Origin: Polytrichum commune
Taxonomy: Eukaryota; Streptophyta; Polytrichopsida; Polytrichales; Polytrichaceae
Direction: 5' to 3'
Length of the DNA: 64,000 bases
NCBI GenBank assembly: GCA_950295325.1
Contig: OX485807.1
Location: forward strand, 500,501 to 564,500
In this document: positions 24,996-37,679 of the stretch, one piece after another
How the letters are laid out: each line of letters opens with the position of its first letter
Position numbering within the stretch: position 1 is the first letter of the stretch
The notes under the pieces: model-generated
What the model was told of the DNA's origin: nothing
The model's input: the letters and a program-made list of their open reading frames with translations, nothing else
The model's database searches: none
Position numbers and translations under genes: made by a program

Positions 24996-26329
24996 AGGAG
25001 AGACAGGCTGAGAGAGCCAAAACTTGGATATATCTATGAAATTAACAAGCCAGGGATCTGTTTTGCGCAGTTGTAATTGTTGACGCTGAGAAGTAATTGG
25101 GATATTTTGAGGGTGAATGAATTGGAGTATCTTCCATCTTGAAATAATTGTGCGTGTGTACTTTTGTAATTTGATTTGTGAAGCAAAGTAAATCAGAGTG
25201 GGAGTCTATGTGGATGAAGATGAATCAAGGTCTTTGTATTATGTCTATAGTCTCAGGGTTGTAAGTTGTTGGTGTAAGCAAGTTTCGTAGAAGACAAAAC
25301 CCGAATTTACATGAGCCCTGAGAGAATTGTGACGCCATTAAGTAAGTGTGTGTGATTCTTCCTGATATGGTTAACATTTATTGAAGAAACCAATGGGTAA
25401 TTTAGGGAATCCGTGACTATGGTGAGACTATGGAGATATTTGTATATGGCATACTAAGTGTAATATGACTGATCCCTCCGAGAGAGAATGAGGAAATAAC
25501 CTTTGTTGATGGAACTTGCAATAACTGAAGAGCCTGAGATAATATTGTTGCCTAATATCGCCTGAGATTATTGTTGAAATAAGTTGTTAGGGCAATGTGA
25601 ATGATTTGTGAGGCTATGGTCTGCAAGACATATGGTCTCACAAAAGAAGTTGGAATTTTTGTATAATTGTTGAGAAGTAAACTAATGGATTGGGGCTGGT
25701 AAGTCTATTGCCATGTGAGCTTTGTGAGTGATTCATAGGCACAAATGGTCCTCCTGCGAGTCGAAAGATTTAACGAGGGAGCAGGAAGATACAAGAGTGA
25801 ACAAATTTATAATGAAAGGACAAGGTGCAATTACCAAGACCATTGACTACGAAAAGGTGGACGTTGATCAACAATTCACCCAATGGCGTCCTCATGACAT
25901 CCAAATTGAATCACTACGTAAAGATGGACTAGTAATAATGTGGGTAAATATTCATGATATTATGGTGAATGCCAAACCAAAGACTATATCCGGATGGCGT
26001 CATTAAAAACATAAGTTAATCAAAGGAGACGGAAAATCTGAAAAGGATAACTGCACTGACCTTTCAAGTTACACTAAAATGGACCTAATAAATGAAAGGC
26101 TATTGACTACACCAATAGCGTCCTCGGCTTTGGTAAAGAGACAAAAATGGGATACTAATGCAAGACGATGGACGATGGCTATGCCTATGCTTGTGTACCG
26201 CACTGGGTTTCATTAAAATGTACTCATGGCCAAACTATATCCTGGGTATTAGAGTGAGATGAGTGACTGCCACATTTGCATGCATGGACATAGAGAGATT
26301 CTCAACTTTCTATCTCTCATCCCCTCCCT

Positions 26330-29300
26330 AATTGTTAATCCAACCTTCAAAGAAAGTGAAATACCCTGGTGTTTGTCCCAATAAAGCCTATTTGTGACAC
26401 CTAGATGATACACAAATCACCTTTTAAGTCTTCCATGAGTGTTTCCCTGGGTTTGTTTTGAAACCAAAAACTAAACTACAATGCCATTGAGCCAAATTCA
26501 AATATTAAATGTATTCCATTAGGAAATCAACAAACATGCACTGCGATTAAGCATAACTAAATCCAGACAAGCCTACATCCTCTGATGTAAGACTAAGTTG
26601 AAGATGTAGATATGATGAGTAGAAGATACACGGCAAGAATGTTCAACCACTTCACTGTCACATATACATATGTCACAGTCAAGGGTCTTTGTAGCTTATA
26701 ACTTAAACAAGAGAGAGGGATATGACAACCTAGTACATGCATTATCAGGACAATAGCACTCTGCTTGAACATCAACAATATATGTAGCCCTCAACATTAT
26801 ACATAACACTTAACAAGAAATATTCCATTACAACCAAAAAGGACCATAGAGGTGTTCACTCCATGCCTAAATTGTCAAAAATGAGGTGAAAGGTAATGAC
26901 ACATTGTCACATACCAATTAGTACCTGCTAAATCCATGTACATTGGATGATGAAAACAACAACATAGGGGAGAGGAAACTATTAACACAATTCATATAGT
27001 ATTAGTACATTTAGGAGGTCTATACATATGTGGACCGCATTGTTTCTTGTTGGTATATCAATAGTAATTACTCTTTGTCTAAAATAGAAGTACTAGTAGA
27101 TGCTATACCACTCAAAAAAATCAAACTTACAAAATTGGTTCATCTAGAAACCAACTGGTACCATCTATTTACTATGTGAATAACGTTGGATTGTCCTTTG
27201 TTGTTGCAAGGGTGGACTTGATGACCTCCTAAGTGTCACACACACAAACATGGAGTCAATTCCACCAATCCACCAATTGGCATGAAGAGCCAACAAATCT
27301 CATGTCAAGGACCTCAATACAATATGGTAAATGAAATATGAACTAAAAAATGCACAAGGTGAATACCACTCGGAGTACCATTGAAACTTACCTTTTTCCA
27401 AACTACTGGGCTCATATGCAATGGAATGTTGTAAGCTCATCCAAATTGCATACCTAGGCAATACTTCCATCCATGTACATTTGTAACAGCTTTTATGTGT
27501 ATGTAAGAAAAATAAAGATGAAAGACAACCTTGACCTTGATTTTAAGGTTGTTCAAAACCTACCAACAAGAATTGGCTTCAACTAAAACATGCTCCAAGT
27601 AGGATGCAAAACTCTGCAGAGAAAGGTTAAGGAGGAACCTTTTTGGACTTCCATTTCTACATGTGCAGTTTGCTTTAATCGATCGAGGCAAACTTCATTG
27701 TGATGGAGCTTTGTCAGTTCACCCTTATGGTGTTGAACCTTTGCTTTAAGTTCACACCTCACTTCCCCAAATTTGTGGCATATTTTCTCCAATTCAGATA
27801 TTGAATCTTGCACTTCTGCCAATCCAAATTTGTGCACATTTTTTCCATCAATGTTCACTAACCCCAAGACCTGGACCTTGGTAGAATGAAGACGACCTTC
27901 AACATTATTCATTTTGTAGAGCAAGTCAACTATTTTTTTTTTGCATGGTTTCTAACACTTCTGTGCAGTCCTTGACAGTCTGTCTTTTCTTCACCACAAG
28001 CAAATCAATGTCTTTGATTTGAGTGGCCAAGCCATAATTGGCAATCTTTGACCCCTCACCAAAATGGAAGTCCTTCTCCTCTTGCACTACATTACCTGGG
28101 GATCCTAACTACAAAAAATTTATCTTCGATGCCAACTATCCAATTTTGAACTGCAATAGCTCTCTCTTGACTTTCACTTGGTCCTTTCTCAATTTCACTT
28201 CCTTCAACCTCACTGCATTCTCTATGACAAGGAGACCATTTGTCATCAATTTATGTGGCTAGTGTGGATGGCATTTCTAGTCCTTCCCTCACAAGTGGTG
28301 GGGCGGCAGAATGCTCACCTCCTGGCGCCACATCAAACTGCCCCAAACCAACACCATGTGCCTTCCCCTCCTGGTTCGCTCTTTCCTGAGGAGACTTGGG
28401 CTCAAATTGGGGGGCTACCTCCTCACCACCTACTTCAAACCTTAGTCGCTCATCTCCAATGCAATTTATGGGTGCATCTTTAGACACAACCTATTCCCCA
28501 GGTGATTGGAGTTGATTACCGCCTATGCCACCATCAATTTTAGTTTGAGAATCTTCTGTAGCATCTTCATCGCCCTGCTGCTCACCAACCACTTCAAGAG
28601 TTGTACCAAGTGATTCATCCCCTCCCTAATCCCCCATCTTAGGTGGCATCGCCTTCGTGCAACCCATCGCCATCACCTTGAGTGTCCATCCCATTGCCTT
28701 CGCCACCTTCCTCCTCTTCCTCCCCATCCTGGCTAGAATAGGCATATTTGTATTTAGGTAGTGGCGAAAAACTTCTCTTCCTCCTATGCACACTCTTAGC
28801 AAATTTTGCCCAATTATGCTAAATCCCTTGCACTCTGCAAATACTCCCAATGCAAAGCTAAGGTAGATGTCGGAATCGGTCGTATGCTTGTGTTGGCATA
28901 CTTGGCAAATCAAGGTCTCAATCCTAGTCTTTAATGACTCGGCATCATGGTTAGTGTAGCGAAACCCATTGTTGCTCTTGCGCTTTCCCCACAATGTCTT
29001 GCACTCCTCCTTAGTGGCATAACGTTTCTTCATATTGGGTTTAGGAAACAACCCCTTTGCTAGCAGTCCCACAACATTTCGAAACCACCTCCAACTCCCT
29101 TCCATAGCAATCTCCTACACCACTCTCCCACAATCCCTACACAAGTACAACTAATCTTCTATACCAGTCAAGTAACTATTGTGTGGCAACTTAGGAAAGT
29201 GAAGTGCGAAACAAAGCTATGAACTATTTCAAACTGCCACTATTGTATAAAGACTATTGTGGGTAGGAGAAGAGAGAGAGGTAGGAAATATACCAGCACA

Positions 29301-29843
29301 TATGCAAAACTTGCATGCCTCATAATGAGTGCCTCTAGGAGCAAGTCAAATTATTAGAAGTACTAGGAAATGTGAAAACTCCTTAATATGTGGCAATGAG
29401 GACCTCAAATTAGGAGGACTGTACACATGTGTGACTTCCTTAAGCTATCATTTCCCAAGTAGCCTCAACTTTGTCATAATCATCAAGCACCAAATGAAAC
29501 AACTAATTTTGTACTCATTGTTCTTGGCATGATATAATTCAATAACTAAGTTACATGTACTTACCTAATAGGTAGTCTAAGTAGGTCAACATGGATGTGA
29601 ATTCACTTAATATACAAATGGTAACCATCAGATCCTACATGGTAGTCAACATTTGCTTTTTATTTCATTATGCTATGAACAAGGTGAGCACTATAGTTTA
29701 GATTTTGGTTACAAACAAACCCGGGGAAACACTCAGGGAAGACTTAAAATGTGACTTGTATATCATCTAGGTGTCATATATAAGTTTTATTTAGGAGAAA
29801 ACATAGGATTATTTCACTTTATTTTGGATTAGGACTAACAATT
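26330..29843. mobile_element. 3.5 kb DNA transposon with ~155 bp imperfect TIRs
   Basis: The left arm 26330-26484 and right arm 29688-29843 are imperfect inverted copies. Shared blocks on the right-arm strand include GTAGTTTAG/ATAGTTTAG, GGGAAACACTCA, GGAAGACTTAAAA and ATCATCTAGGTGTCA. The outer ends are close to AATTGTTAATCC and its complement. Long TIRs resemble MULE-type elements, but no transposase is recognisable inside. The cargo is a minus-strand coding region with stops (27583-29105). I could not find a convincing target-site duplication. A truncated relative of the left subterminal sequence sits nearby at 24636-24735. Confidence 0.72.
27583..29105 (-). pseudogene. Unrecognised coding region inside the 3.5 kb element, decayed
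   Basis: Starting at 29105 (MEGSWRWFRNVVGLLAKG), one reading frame continues through 28251 and is broken only by in-frame TAG codons at about 28626 and 28500. A further coiled-coil block (27924-27583, LEKICHKFGEVRCELKAK) follows in another frame, so an intron or frameshift lies between 28251 and 27924. The first block is basic, with a Cys/His patch (TLICQVCQHKHTTDSD). The middle is acidic (GEQQGDEDATEDSQTK). I recognise no domain. Order, strand and TIR context suggest an element-encoded protein. Confidence 0.5.
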
Positions 29844-31372
29844 TGTCACGGTATGCGGCGTTGACGGCTGCACCTTATCCGTTGGGATTCATCCATTTAG
29901 ATTTGGATGGAAGAATCTTAATTGTGGAGAGGAAGGCTCCTAAGTGAGGAGCCTCCTTCTTGGCTTGACATTCTTGCCAAGTCAAGTCTTGTGAGTGAGT
30001 GTGTGGAGAGAGCTTGTGTGAGGTGTAGATTGCATGTGATTGCAATAAATCTTGAGTTCTTCTTCCCTTTCTTACACTCTTGGATTCTCCCGTGGTGGAG
30101 TGAGAGATAGCTTGACTCATTGTGTGCATTTGAAGAGAGATTAGAGCTCTTATGAGTGTTTGACTCTCTTTCTTCTTTGTCGAGGTGTGTTATTTATGTG
30201 TGACTTTGCTATGTTTAGTGTTGTTTGTTAGTGGTGGTTGGTACTTGAGTTGTAGTGACACACGATCGCTATTTACATGACAAATTGGATTATGAGGGAG
30301 GGATAAAAAATAAAAAATATCTTCATGTCAATACATGCAATTGTGACGGTCTCTCCCCTCACTCTAATTACCCAAGCAATAGTCTAGTAGTGAATTCATA
30401 TTAATTGGACCAAGTGTGGTGCACAAATATAGGCACAACCATGATCAATTGTCTTGCATTTAGTATGACATTTAAATTTATTTTACCAAAGCCAAAGGCA
30501 CTTTTAAATTGACCATGGTCTTCCATTATTTAGCATTTTTAATGCAATTTGGGAATAGCAGTGCAAGTATCTCCATGGGACTTCTCAGTATTCTTTGATT
30601 AATTCGGAGTTTAATTGTGCGGACCAACAATGGTCTCTTACTTGGTCAAGGTAACCATTGTGCTCATAAATCGTAGCAATAGGCCAGACCACATGACATA
30701 TGCAAGTTAGCATGTCATGGCCTTATTCATTAATTCATCCAATTTAATTTGGTGGTTCGATGTGTGTTTTCCTTTTGTCAGTCATTGCACATTTGATTGC
30801 TCAATTCGTATATCTCAATACTATGAATTCACCTCCTTAATTAGTAAATCGTAGTTCGTTCTAATTTATTATTCAAACATTTTTAAACCGATCATCCTTA
30901 ATTCCATATTAAATCCTTCAATACTTATTGAGTTAGAGTTACCAAATCTCTTTGCCCGTTGGCCTCTATAGACTCTGCAATGTCTTTTCACTAGCTGACT
31001 GTAAAAATGTTCGATTGCACTCCTGGCTTTCTCTGTCAAGGGTTAGCACTGGGACTTGAACCGATAAGACCATGGCCTCTTGGAATTTTCTTTGAACCAT
31101 TTGAGAGATTCAAGTTTCACATACTATATCAAAATAAGATGAAAATCTTGAGAAGAGAAGCCATAGCTTCATATCAACCTGTTGCACTTTTCCTTCAAGG
31201 AATTGCTCATTAGCTTCAGATGCAACTATTCCAGTTTAGACATTGTATCCACATTCAATTTGATTATCTCATTGGAGAGATATAAGCACAACAAACTTTA
31301 TGAGTGCATCGACGACGACATACTGACTTCTGGTAGATAGCCGAGTATCAAAAGTCGCAATCTGTAACGATA

Positions 31373-31427
<55 letters not shown>

Positions 31428-31859
31428 CGATGAAACCAACCCCTTCTCGCACACCGTGGTATATTCCAACAATTAATCTCTAAGTACAATGTATGCCCCA
31501 ATTAATAGACCAAGTATCTTAAGGATTTTGTTGTGGAATTAGCTTTCACTAGATTATAGTTGGAGTTATATGTTGCGCAAACATAACGAATTAACAATCA
31601 ATCTCTGAGGAATCACTCTTGGGTAATATCAACAATTAGAAGGCCAGCCCAATTCTCGAATTTAGGAGTTCACTCAACTCCTGCACCACAGACTATTGAC
31701 AGGCAAAGATGTCTCACACATCAATGCTATAATTCACAAACCACAATTGACAATTAATTCACAAAAGAGAGTTACAAAAACCGGCATATTTCTGGTACAT
31801 CACAAAAACTAGAGTTCGGGCCCCGTCTCTATTTTTCCTTCTCCTTTTATACCTTTAGG
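29844..31859. other. Spacer between the two TIR elements
   Basis: Contains a short palindrome (ggctcctaagtgaggagcc near 29936), AT-rich sequence and the compound microsatellite. No gene seen. Confidence 0.45.
31376..31427 (+). repeat. Compound (CT)n(CA)n microsatellite
   Basis: A CT run of about 26 nt merges into a CA run of about 26 nt, 430 bp left of the large transposon. Confidence 0.92.
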
Positions 31860-31881
31860 CATTAGAAGAGGACTCGACCCT
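31860..31881 (+). repeat. Left terminal inverted repeat of the 6.9 kb element
   Basis: This is a perfect 22 bp match to the reverse complement of 38758-38779. A match of this length at this distance is not expected by chance. Confidence 0.85.
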
Positions 31882-32043
31882 ATAAGGGGTTGCTTTGCCA
31901 TTAATAAAGCTAGCCTGGAATATAGCTCCTAGAAGTTACTAATCGGGCCCAAAGACGTAATGATGACTGCAAGCCGTACGTCATGATGACCACAAACCAT
32001 GGTGATCTGGATGGTTTGGGGCGGCCAACTGGACACTGACGTG

Positions 32044-32069
32044 TTTGGCGCCACTGGTTTTTTCGCGCC
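32044..32069 (+). promoter_or_regulatory. Pair of E2F-type sites at the left end of the 6.9 kb element
   Basis: TTTGGCGCC at 32044-32052 and TTTCGCGCC at 32061-32069 both fit the plant E2F consensus TTTSSCGC. They lie about 190 bp upstream of the ATG at 32255, so they would sit in the promoter of the transposase-like gene. Confidence 0.55.
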
Positions 32070-32254
32070 AACTTGTTGTTTCTTGATCCGAAGGGTTCTC
32101 TGTGGATTGATGAACGTGGGGCTGAAGAAGGGATGCAGAGGGTTCTGGTGAAGCCTCGTAGTATGAAGCCTCGTAGTTTTGTAGCGTGGAGAGTGGATTG
32201 ATTTTGTTAGCGAAGGAGGGGAAGGTTAGCAGAAGGATTGATTTTTAGTAAGCG

Positions 32255-35200
32255 ATGGAGGACGCCATCGAGCAAGTGCAGAAGCCGGTGATCACCAACC
32301 CCAGCGAGTGGGAAGAGTCGTGTAGAATATAGCTCCGGCCTCTTGGTCACATGGATGGTGTTGGTCCTCGTGTGGACTCTCAATACGTGGACCAGACGGC
32401 AATGGCAGGTAGGCTCACAAAACTACGAGCCGCTCCTAGAAATCTTCACAGAGCTGATGCACAATAACAGAATAGAAGAGTTGAATTGTTCTTATTTTCT
32501 AATTGGTTGGTGGGATTGGATTCAGCTCTTGTTAAATGAGAGGTTTAGAGAAGTGGGGTCGTCAGAGCATGTGTTGCCAGGCTTGAGCGGATTGAATTGT
32601 GTTTTCTGTCAGCACCGCTTTCTTTGGTGGCTGCTAATTCTTTGAGTGTATTGCGGTGGCAGCAAATTCTTTGAGCGTATTGCAATGGCGAACTTGTATA
32701 GGGCTCAAGCATCTTTGGATCCCAAATATGCGCCGCTAATCCAGAGGGGAAAATGTTTACATGAGCAGATCTCTAGATCAGAATTTCCAAAGAAACGGAA
32801 AGCTGGTAGTAATAACTTAGATCTGTGGTTAGATGGCGGAATTTATCCACTAGATGCTCAGATTGGAAAGCGTCCCAAATTCATGTGTTTAAAAGAGTTT
32901 TTAGAGTTTGTTGGAGACGGAGAAGTTGGATTGTTGGGATATGTCAAGGGCTTAGCGCTACAGAATTCAGAGAGCATACGATCAGATTATATAGCGCAAA
33001 TTTCCACTCTGAGGACTGAGGTACTGCAGTTGCAGACCGAGATTGACGTTCAGCGGCGTAGTTTGGAAGTCATTCCAGGATTTGTTGAAGAGATAAAGAA
33101 CTTACGGTCTGAGCAGTTGTCACATGTTGAACGCTTCAACAGTCTCCAAATGGATGTCGATGTTGGATACGCAGAGAAACTGGGTCTAGAGCTTGAGTGC
33201 AGATTAGTTATGTCAGAAAAAAAAGACTCGTGATTGTGCACAAAGAGGAGCTGCAGCAAATTCGAGGGGAACTGTCACAATCTAAACTGGCATTCAAGCG
33301 TCTTCTGTCAAAGTTTGAGCGATTGAAAAAAATCCCATTAGGATATCGAAGTGCAGTAAGGAGACGCCGTGATCTGAGCTCTTTGTCGCAGACCGAAGGA
33401 CATGCAAAGGCACAAAAGAGATTGGCACGTACTATCGTTGGAGCTGAAACAGTTGGGCGAGTTCAACAACAAAACGCAGAAGAAGGCTGGTCAAGATGCT
33501 TGTATGGAGATAAGAATTCTAAGATGGAGAGTGGACGTGTTTTTGCAAGCCTTCTTTCTCGGACTGAAATGGAGTCCATGCTTGAGACTCCAAAGATGAC
33601 AGTCGTCGGGGAGGCCATAGTGAATCAATATCTCGATAAGATCGGCGAGTCAGTGAGTGCAGCAAAAATCTTAGAAACCTACGATCGATCAGGCATCACT
33701 GTCGATGGCTACAGTGCAGTTTATAAAACTTTTAAGGGGGCTGTCAAGTCAGCCGGAAAGGGGCTTCAAATTAGTTGCTTACCAAATCCGCACCAGGTTA
33801 ATCTACTCCGAAGATAAATGAATTCTAAGCTTGACGAGTTGATTGGTAGCTTCTATAGCATCAACGACACATTCATTGTCCCTTCAAATTCCAAATCGAA
33901 GAACAAAGACCCAGTAAAGGTTGGATTGAATGAGATGAATTCATTCTTTGCTGATGTGGAGAAGGTGCAAGCAACCATGGTGCAACTTTATGGGATTACC
34001 CCTCAAGGTATGTGCTCTTATTCGTGCATTGCCAGATTTAATTGTTTACTCTACTGGCAGTTTGCTAATACTCTACAACGACACATGTTTCATGAGTAGA
34101 TGAGTCCTGATACATATTAAATATTTAGCTCCTGGGGTGAGAAGGAGACAACTACTTTCTGGTGCTATGTATTTTGCTGCTGGGTCAGAATTGAGCTCTG
34201 AGCTGTCGCTTTTCTCGTACACTTGAGAGGTCCGTAGAGAGAACATACATGTTACGTGATTTTATGGTAATGAGTCATGCATGTCATATATATTCTCATG
34301 TGTGTCGATCCCGCTGCTTCCTGCCGCTTCAGTTTGCAATTAGTGGATTCAACTGCCTGAAGTTTGGGGATTTTCTAATTGTTCATCTTATGATTTTTTC
34401 TGCATTCTTTGTATTGATAGAGGTACAAGGGGACCCTCTGATTTTCTGCCTCAAGCTTGATGAGGCGGAAATAATTTACGGACAGAAGATGGAAAGAGTT
34501 TCGATCACACTCATGAATCGAGCCTTGGATCCAACTTTCACAAGTATGTCTCCCAAAGAGTTGAAAGCATATCCTCGTTATTTTTCTGTTCAAAGTGAAA
34601 GAGAAGTGCGGCCAATCGCTAGTTTTCAAGTGCCAAAGGAGTCGCATGTTGTGTTGGATTGGGTATTCAAACAAACGTCGATACCTAGATTAATTGCTGC
34701 TCAAGATAATGGTCAACTTCTGATGGTGCCAGATGTGGGAGAATTCAAAGTTCAATGGCATCTAAGTGCCGATATGAAAACCATCAAAGTCATGTATGAC
34801 CTTAAGCACGGTGCTAACTGCCTGCAACTTGCATATATTGCAATCAGGAACGGACGAAGCCAACGATAACAACTGCAGCTCAAGCATTGTTGACGTTAAG
34901 CAAAAAAACGAGTTCATGGGAGGGTGGTTTGTTTACTACAACCATGCATGCCAAGCCGTTGGTGGGGGCTCGGACTCATGGACGATGGCGGCCAATTCTG
35001 CCGATTCCACTCGACAGGGTCCACATCTGCACACTACACGCACTCAACCGCATTGTGGAAAAACTTTTGCACCTTCAGTTCATCTTCGTTTGGACAATGC
35101 AAGATAAGGAGTTGCAGAAAGTAGCCATCCAAGATTTGCAGCGGATTTTGTCAGCCACCGGCGCTCATGGCGGAAATGTGATCATTTTCAAAGACCACGA

Positions 35201-36055
35201 CCTTTCAGGTAAGGCAAATTTTGTTCCCAATAAGCCCTCATTAAGTGGGGCAAATTGCGCAAAGATTTTCAAGCCCAACACCCTTGAAGGAGGGTCAGAT
35301 AAGGTTTGGAAAGACCTTATCAATGCTTGCAGAAATTTCACGGAAGGAGGTGCTGCAAAGAGGAACCAGTTAGAGATGTGGAGCACACTAGACGAGATCA
35401 GAGAGTACTTCATCCACTTAACTCTCACAGATGATCAGATACATGACTTCAAAGCTAAGGTTGATTGATGGGGTCGTTTACTCGTCAAGTGCTTTGGCGA
35501 GAATCATGTGACTCAATATATGGTAAGTGCTTCAATTGAACACTGCTTCAAAGATACACATCCATTGATAGACGAAATTAAACTGTTGTTTCACTTGTCT
35601 TTGCTAAAGTGAGTTTCTACCTTCCACAGCATGTTATTGTAAAACATGCGAGCTGGTTCGTCGAAGAGTATGGATCCTTGTCGGTGTGGAGCTGTTAAGG
35701 GATGGGAGCATCACATCATGCAGCGAAGGCTGCCTATCATTGGCATACACAACACGCAGGAGGCAAGTACAAGAAAAGTCCTTTACTGCAAACTTTTGAA
35801 CACTGGTACAGGATAATCCAACACCGATTTCGAAACAGAGATGATCTCGAACATATCAATGAGACTCCTGACCTCACTAACGAAGCTGCAGTTCAGGCAA
35901 GGCACGAACGATCTGTAAACTCTAGTGCGGCAGCTCATTGGGAAAATTGGCGTACAACATGTACAAGGCAGGGCTCACGTTGGGTGCCCAACATGCATGA
36001 TCCTGTAGATACATCAGATGATGCTACAGATTCTCAAGATGCTACAGTACCTTGA
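32255..36055 (+). pseudogene. Transposase-like gene of the 6.9 kb element, decayed
   Basis: This is a multi-exon + strand coding region. A likely first exon begins at the ATG at 32255 (MEDAIEQVQKPVITNPSEWE). The main body starts near 32646, with a coiled-coil-rich segment up to ~33350. Later blocks run to 34008 (donor GTATGT), resume after an acceptor near 34425, and pass through 34857-35521 (donor GTAAGT) to 35631-36055 (acceptor ttccacag). The C-terminal half carries the family-like pattern LDRVHICTLHALNRIVEK (D codon at 35013), then FKDHD, then HVIVKHASWFVEEYGSL, and a His/Gly-rich tail (AKAAYHWHTQHAGGKYKK). D, D and E in these three blocks are candidate catalytic residues. The lesions are one frame change at an A8 run (~33219-33226) and three in-frame stops (TAA 33815, TGA 35466, TAA 35696). 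The last two are one transition away from the expected Trp and Gln codons. It is not expected to make a full protein. Confidence 0.7.
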
Positions 36056-36165
36056 ATCTATTAGTTTACTTTGATAGAATCTTCAATCTTTTAGGTGGCA
36101 ACACATCGGCAGCTGTATGTTTAGCTTCGTTACGCCTGTTGACCTGCAAGATTGAATTTCACTAG

Positions 36166-37679
36166 TTAGAAATAATCATTCAGAACAATCAAAGAATTTG
36201 CTATACACATTTCTGAAATCTCAAATTTCTGCACCTTCTGAGGGGGGTGTCCATCGTTTAAAATCCACAGGGTAAATTCTGATGGACAATCGGCACCAAA
36301 TGCAATAATAATCTCCTCGCGCAAATTGGTTAGTTGCCAGTCCCGGCCAACCTCAACCTCGGATCTCCAGTCTTCATATTCGCAGTTCACAGTTACAACA
36401 TCAACATGACTGACTTGGTTTATCGGCTGCCACCCAGTTTCGATCAAAAGTCTCTCACGGTTAAACTGAAAGTTGGTGTACAACGTCGATCTAACAATGT
36501 GGTATCTAAACGTGATTGTTGCAGGATCTATTGTACATCGAACCACATCGCCTCCCATCGTGACTTTTGAGTTCCAGCCCTTGTCCATGAGGGAAGACAT
36601 GAGCTCTTCCGTGACTGCTTTGAAAACAAACAAAGTTTTACTTCTATGAATCGTTTGTGCACAAGAAAATAAATCCACCATAACAGTAATTGGCATAACC
36701 CATTGCAAATGGGTCTGCCTACTGCTGGTGTTGGGCTTCATTGAAGCAATGAAATCGGAACGCAGCTTGGCACGGAAAGTCTCAGTTGTCAGCATGTCTG
36801 GGAGTGGCCACATAGGGTCATCGAAGCTTGGCAGTGGTATCTGCTCCACACGTCCAAACTGTTGACGGCCTGTTCGTGGGTAGTATCGAGCATTATAGAA
36901 AAACAAGCTGTCATCGAGCATCTCTTTGTGCGTTCGTCCTCCTCGGTACATCTCCCCAATGTCCGCATGGACTACCATGATTATGTTTATTACACTCTTT
37001 GGATCTACCCAATCCTCATATTCCGATAGGTACAAGTTTGTGCAGAAGTTAACATATCTCATGTGAGATATTAAACAAAGAAAGAGAAGCAGTCGGAAAT
37101 TGCAAAAGATGAAGAGTTGTAAAGCAGTGGAGCACTTACAATTAGCGCCGCCTGATATTACCCCTGGTTCTTTGCACAAATCAAGCAACTGCCGCTGCAT
37201 GTAAGCATGCCTCACCCGAATCTCAGTCACAACAGTAGAATTCGCATTAAAACGGAACCCTAGAACTTGTGCCTTGTAGGAACCGTGGACACTACTACCA
37301 CCATTCTTCCTCGCGTCTTTTGCGTGTCCACCCCTTTTTCCAGGCATCAAGGATACCCATGAATTCACCTCAACTTTTGTGGGAGTACAGTCTCCTTCAT
37401 CGTTCCTGATGTCAAGCATAACTGCTTGAACACAAGATCGAGAACTCATTGTACAACACAACAAGCAAAAACTAAACAACACAAAAATGGAGTGAGGTGA
37501 ATAACCGGCCAACTCTTGTCGCTCTTCAACTTCTTATGACCACGATTCTCAACAACAACCAACCTGTATTTCAAAAGAGGACAACCAGCACTATCCAGCC
37601 AACATGGGACATAGAATTGAATAACTCTAGCTGATACGTCCTTGTTCCCACCATTGTCGAATTGCATGTGAATGGCCAA
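36166..37679 (-). CDS. Second gene of the 6.9 kb element, unknown function
   Basis: This gene converges on the transposase-like gene, ending 111 bp from it. The frame ending at 36166 is open for 448 codons from 37512. The upstream open frame 37679-37446 (MAIHMQFDNGGNKDVSARV, later VVVENRGHKKLKSDKSWP) is probably an earlier exon, spliced to an acceptor close to 37417 (gtgttcaagcag). A candidate 5' splice site (GTAAGTGC) near 37142 is followed by a pyrimidine-rich tract, but no downstream AG restores the frame, so I keep the uninterrupted reading. Recognisable stretches are GKRGGHAKDARKNGG (basic), VVHADIGEMYRGGRTHKEML and WPLPDMLTTETFRAKL. There is no membrane segment apart from the possible intron part. 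I do not recognise the family. An accessory DNA-binding or regulatory protein for transposition is inference from position only. Confidence 0.5.

Noticed and set aside
29844-30300. Solo LTR to the right of the 3.5 kb element
   Set aside because: A caataaa motif and a small palindrome gave the impression, but I found no TG...CA borders, primer-binding site or target duplication.
31269-31501. Minus-strand frames with runs of Cys-Val and Arg-Glu
   Set aside because: Direct translation of the (CT)n(CA)n microsatellite.
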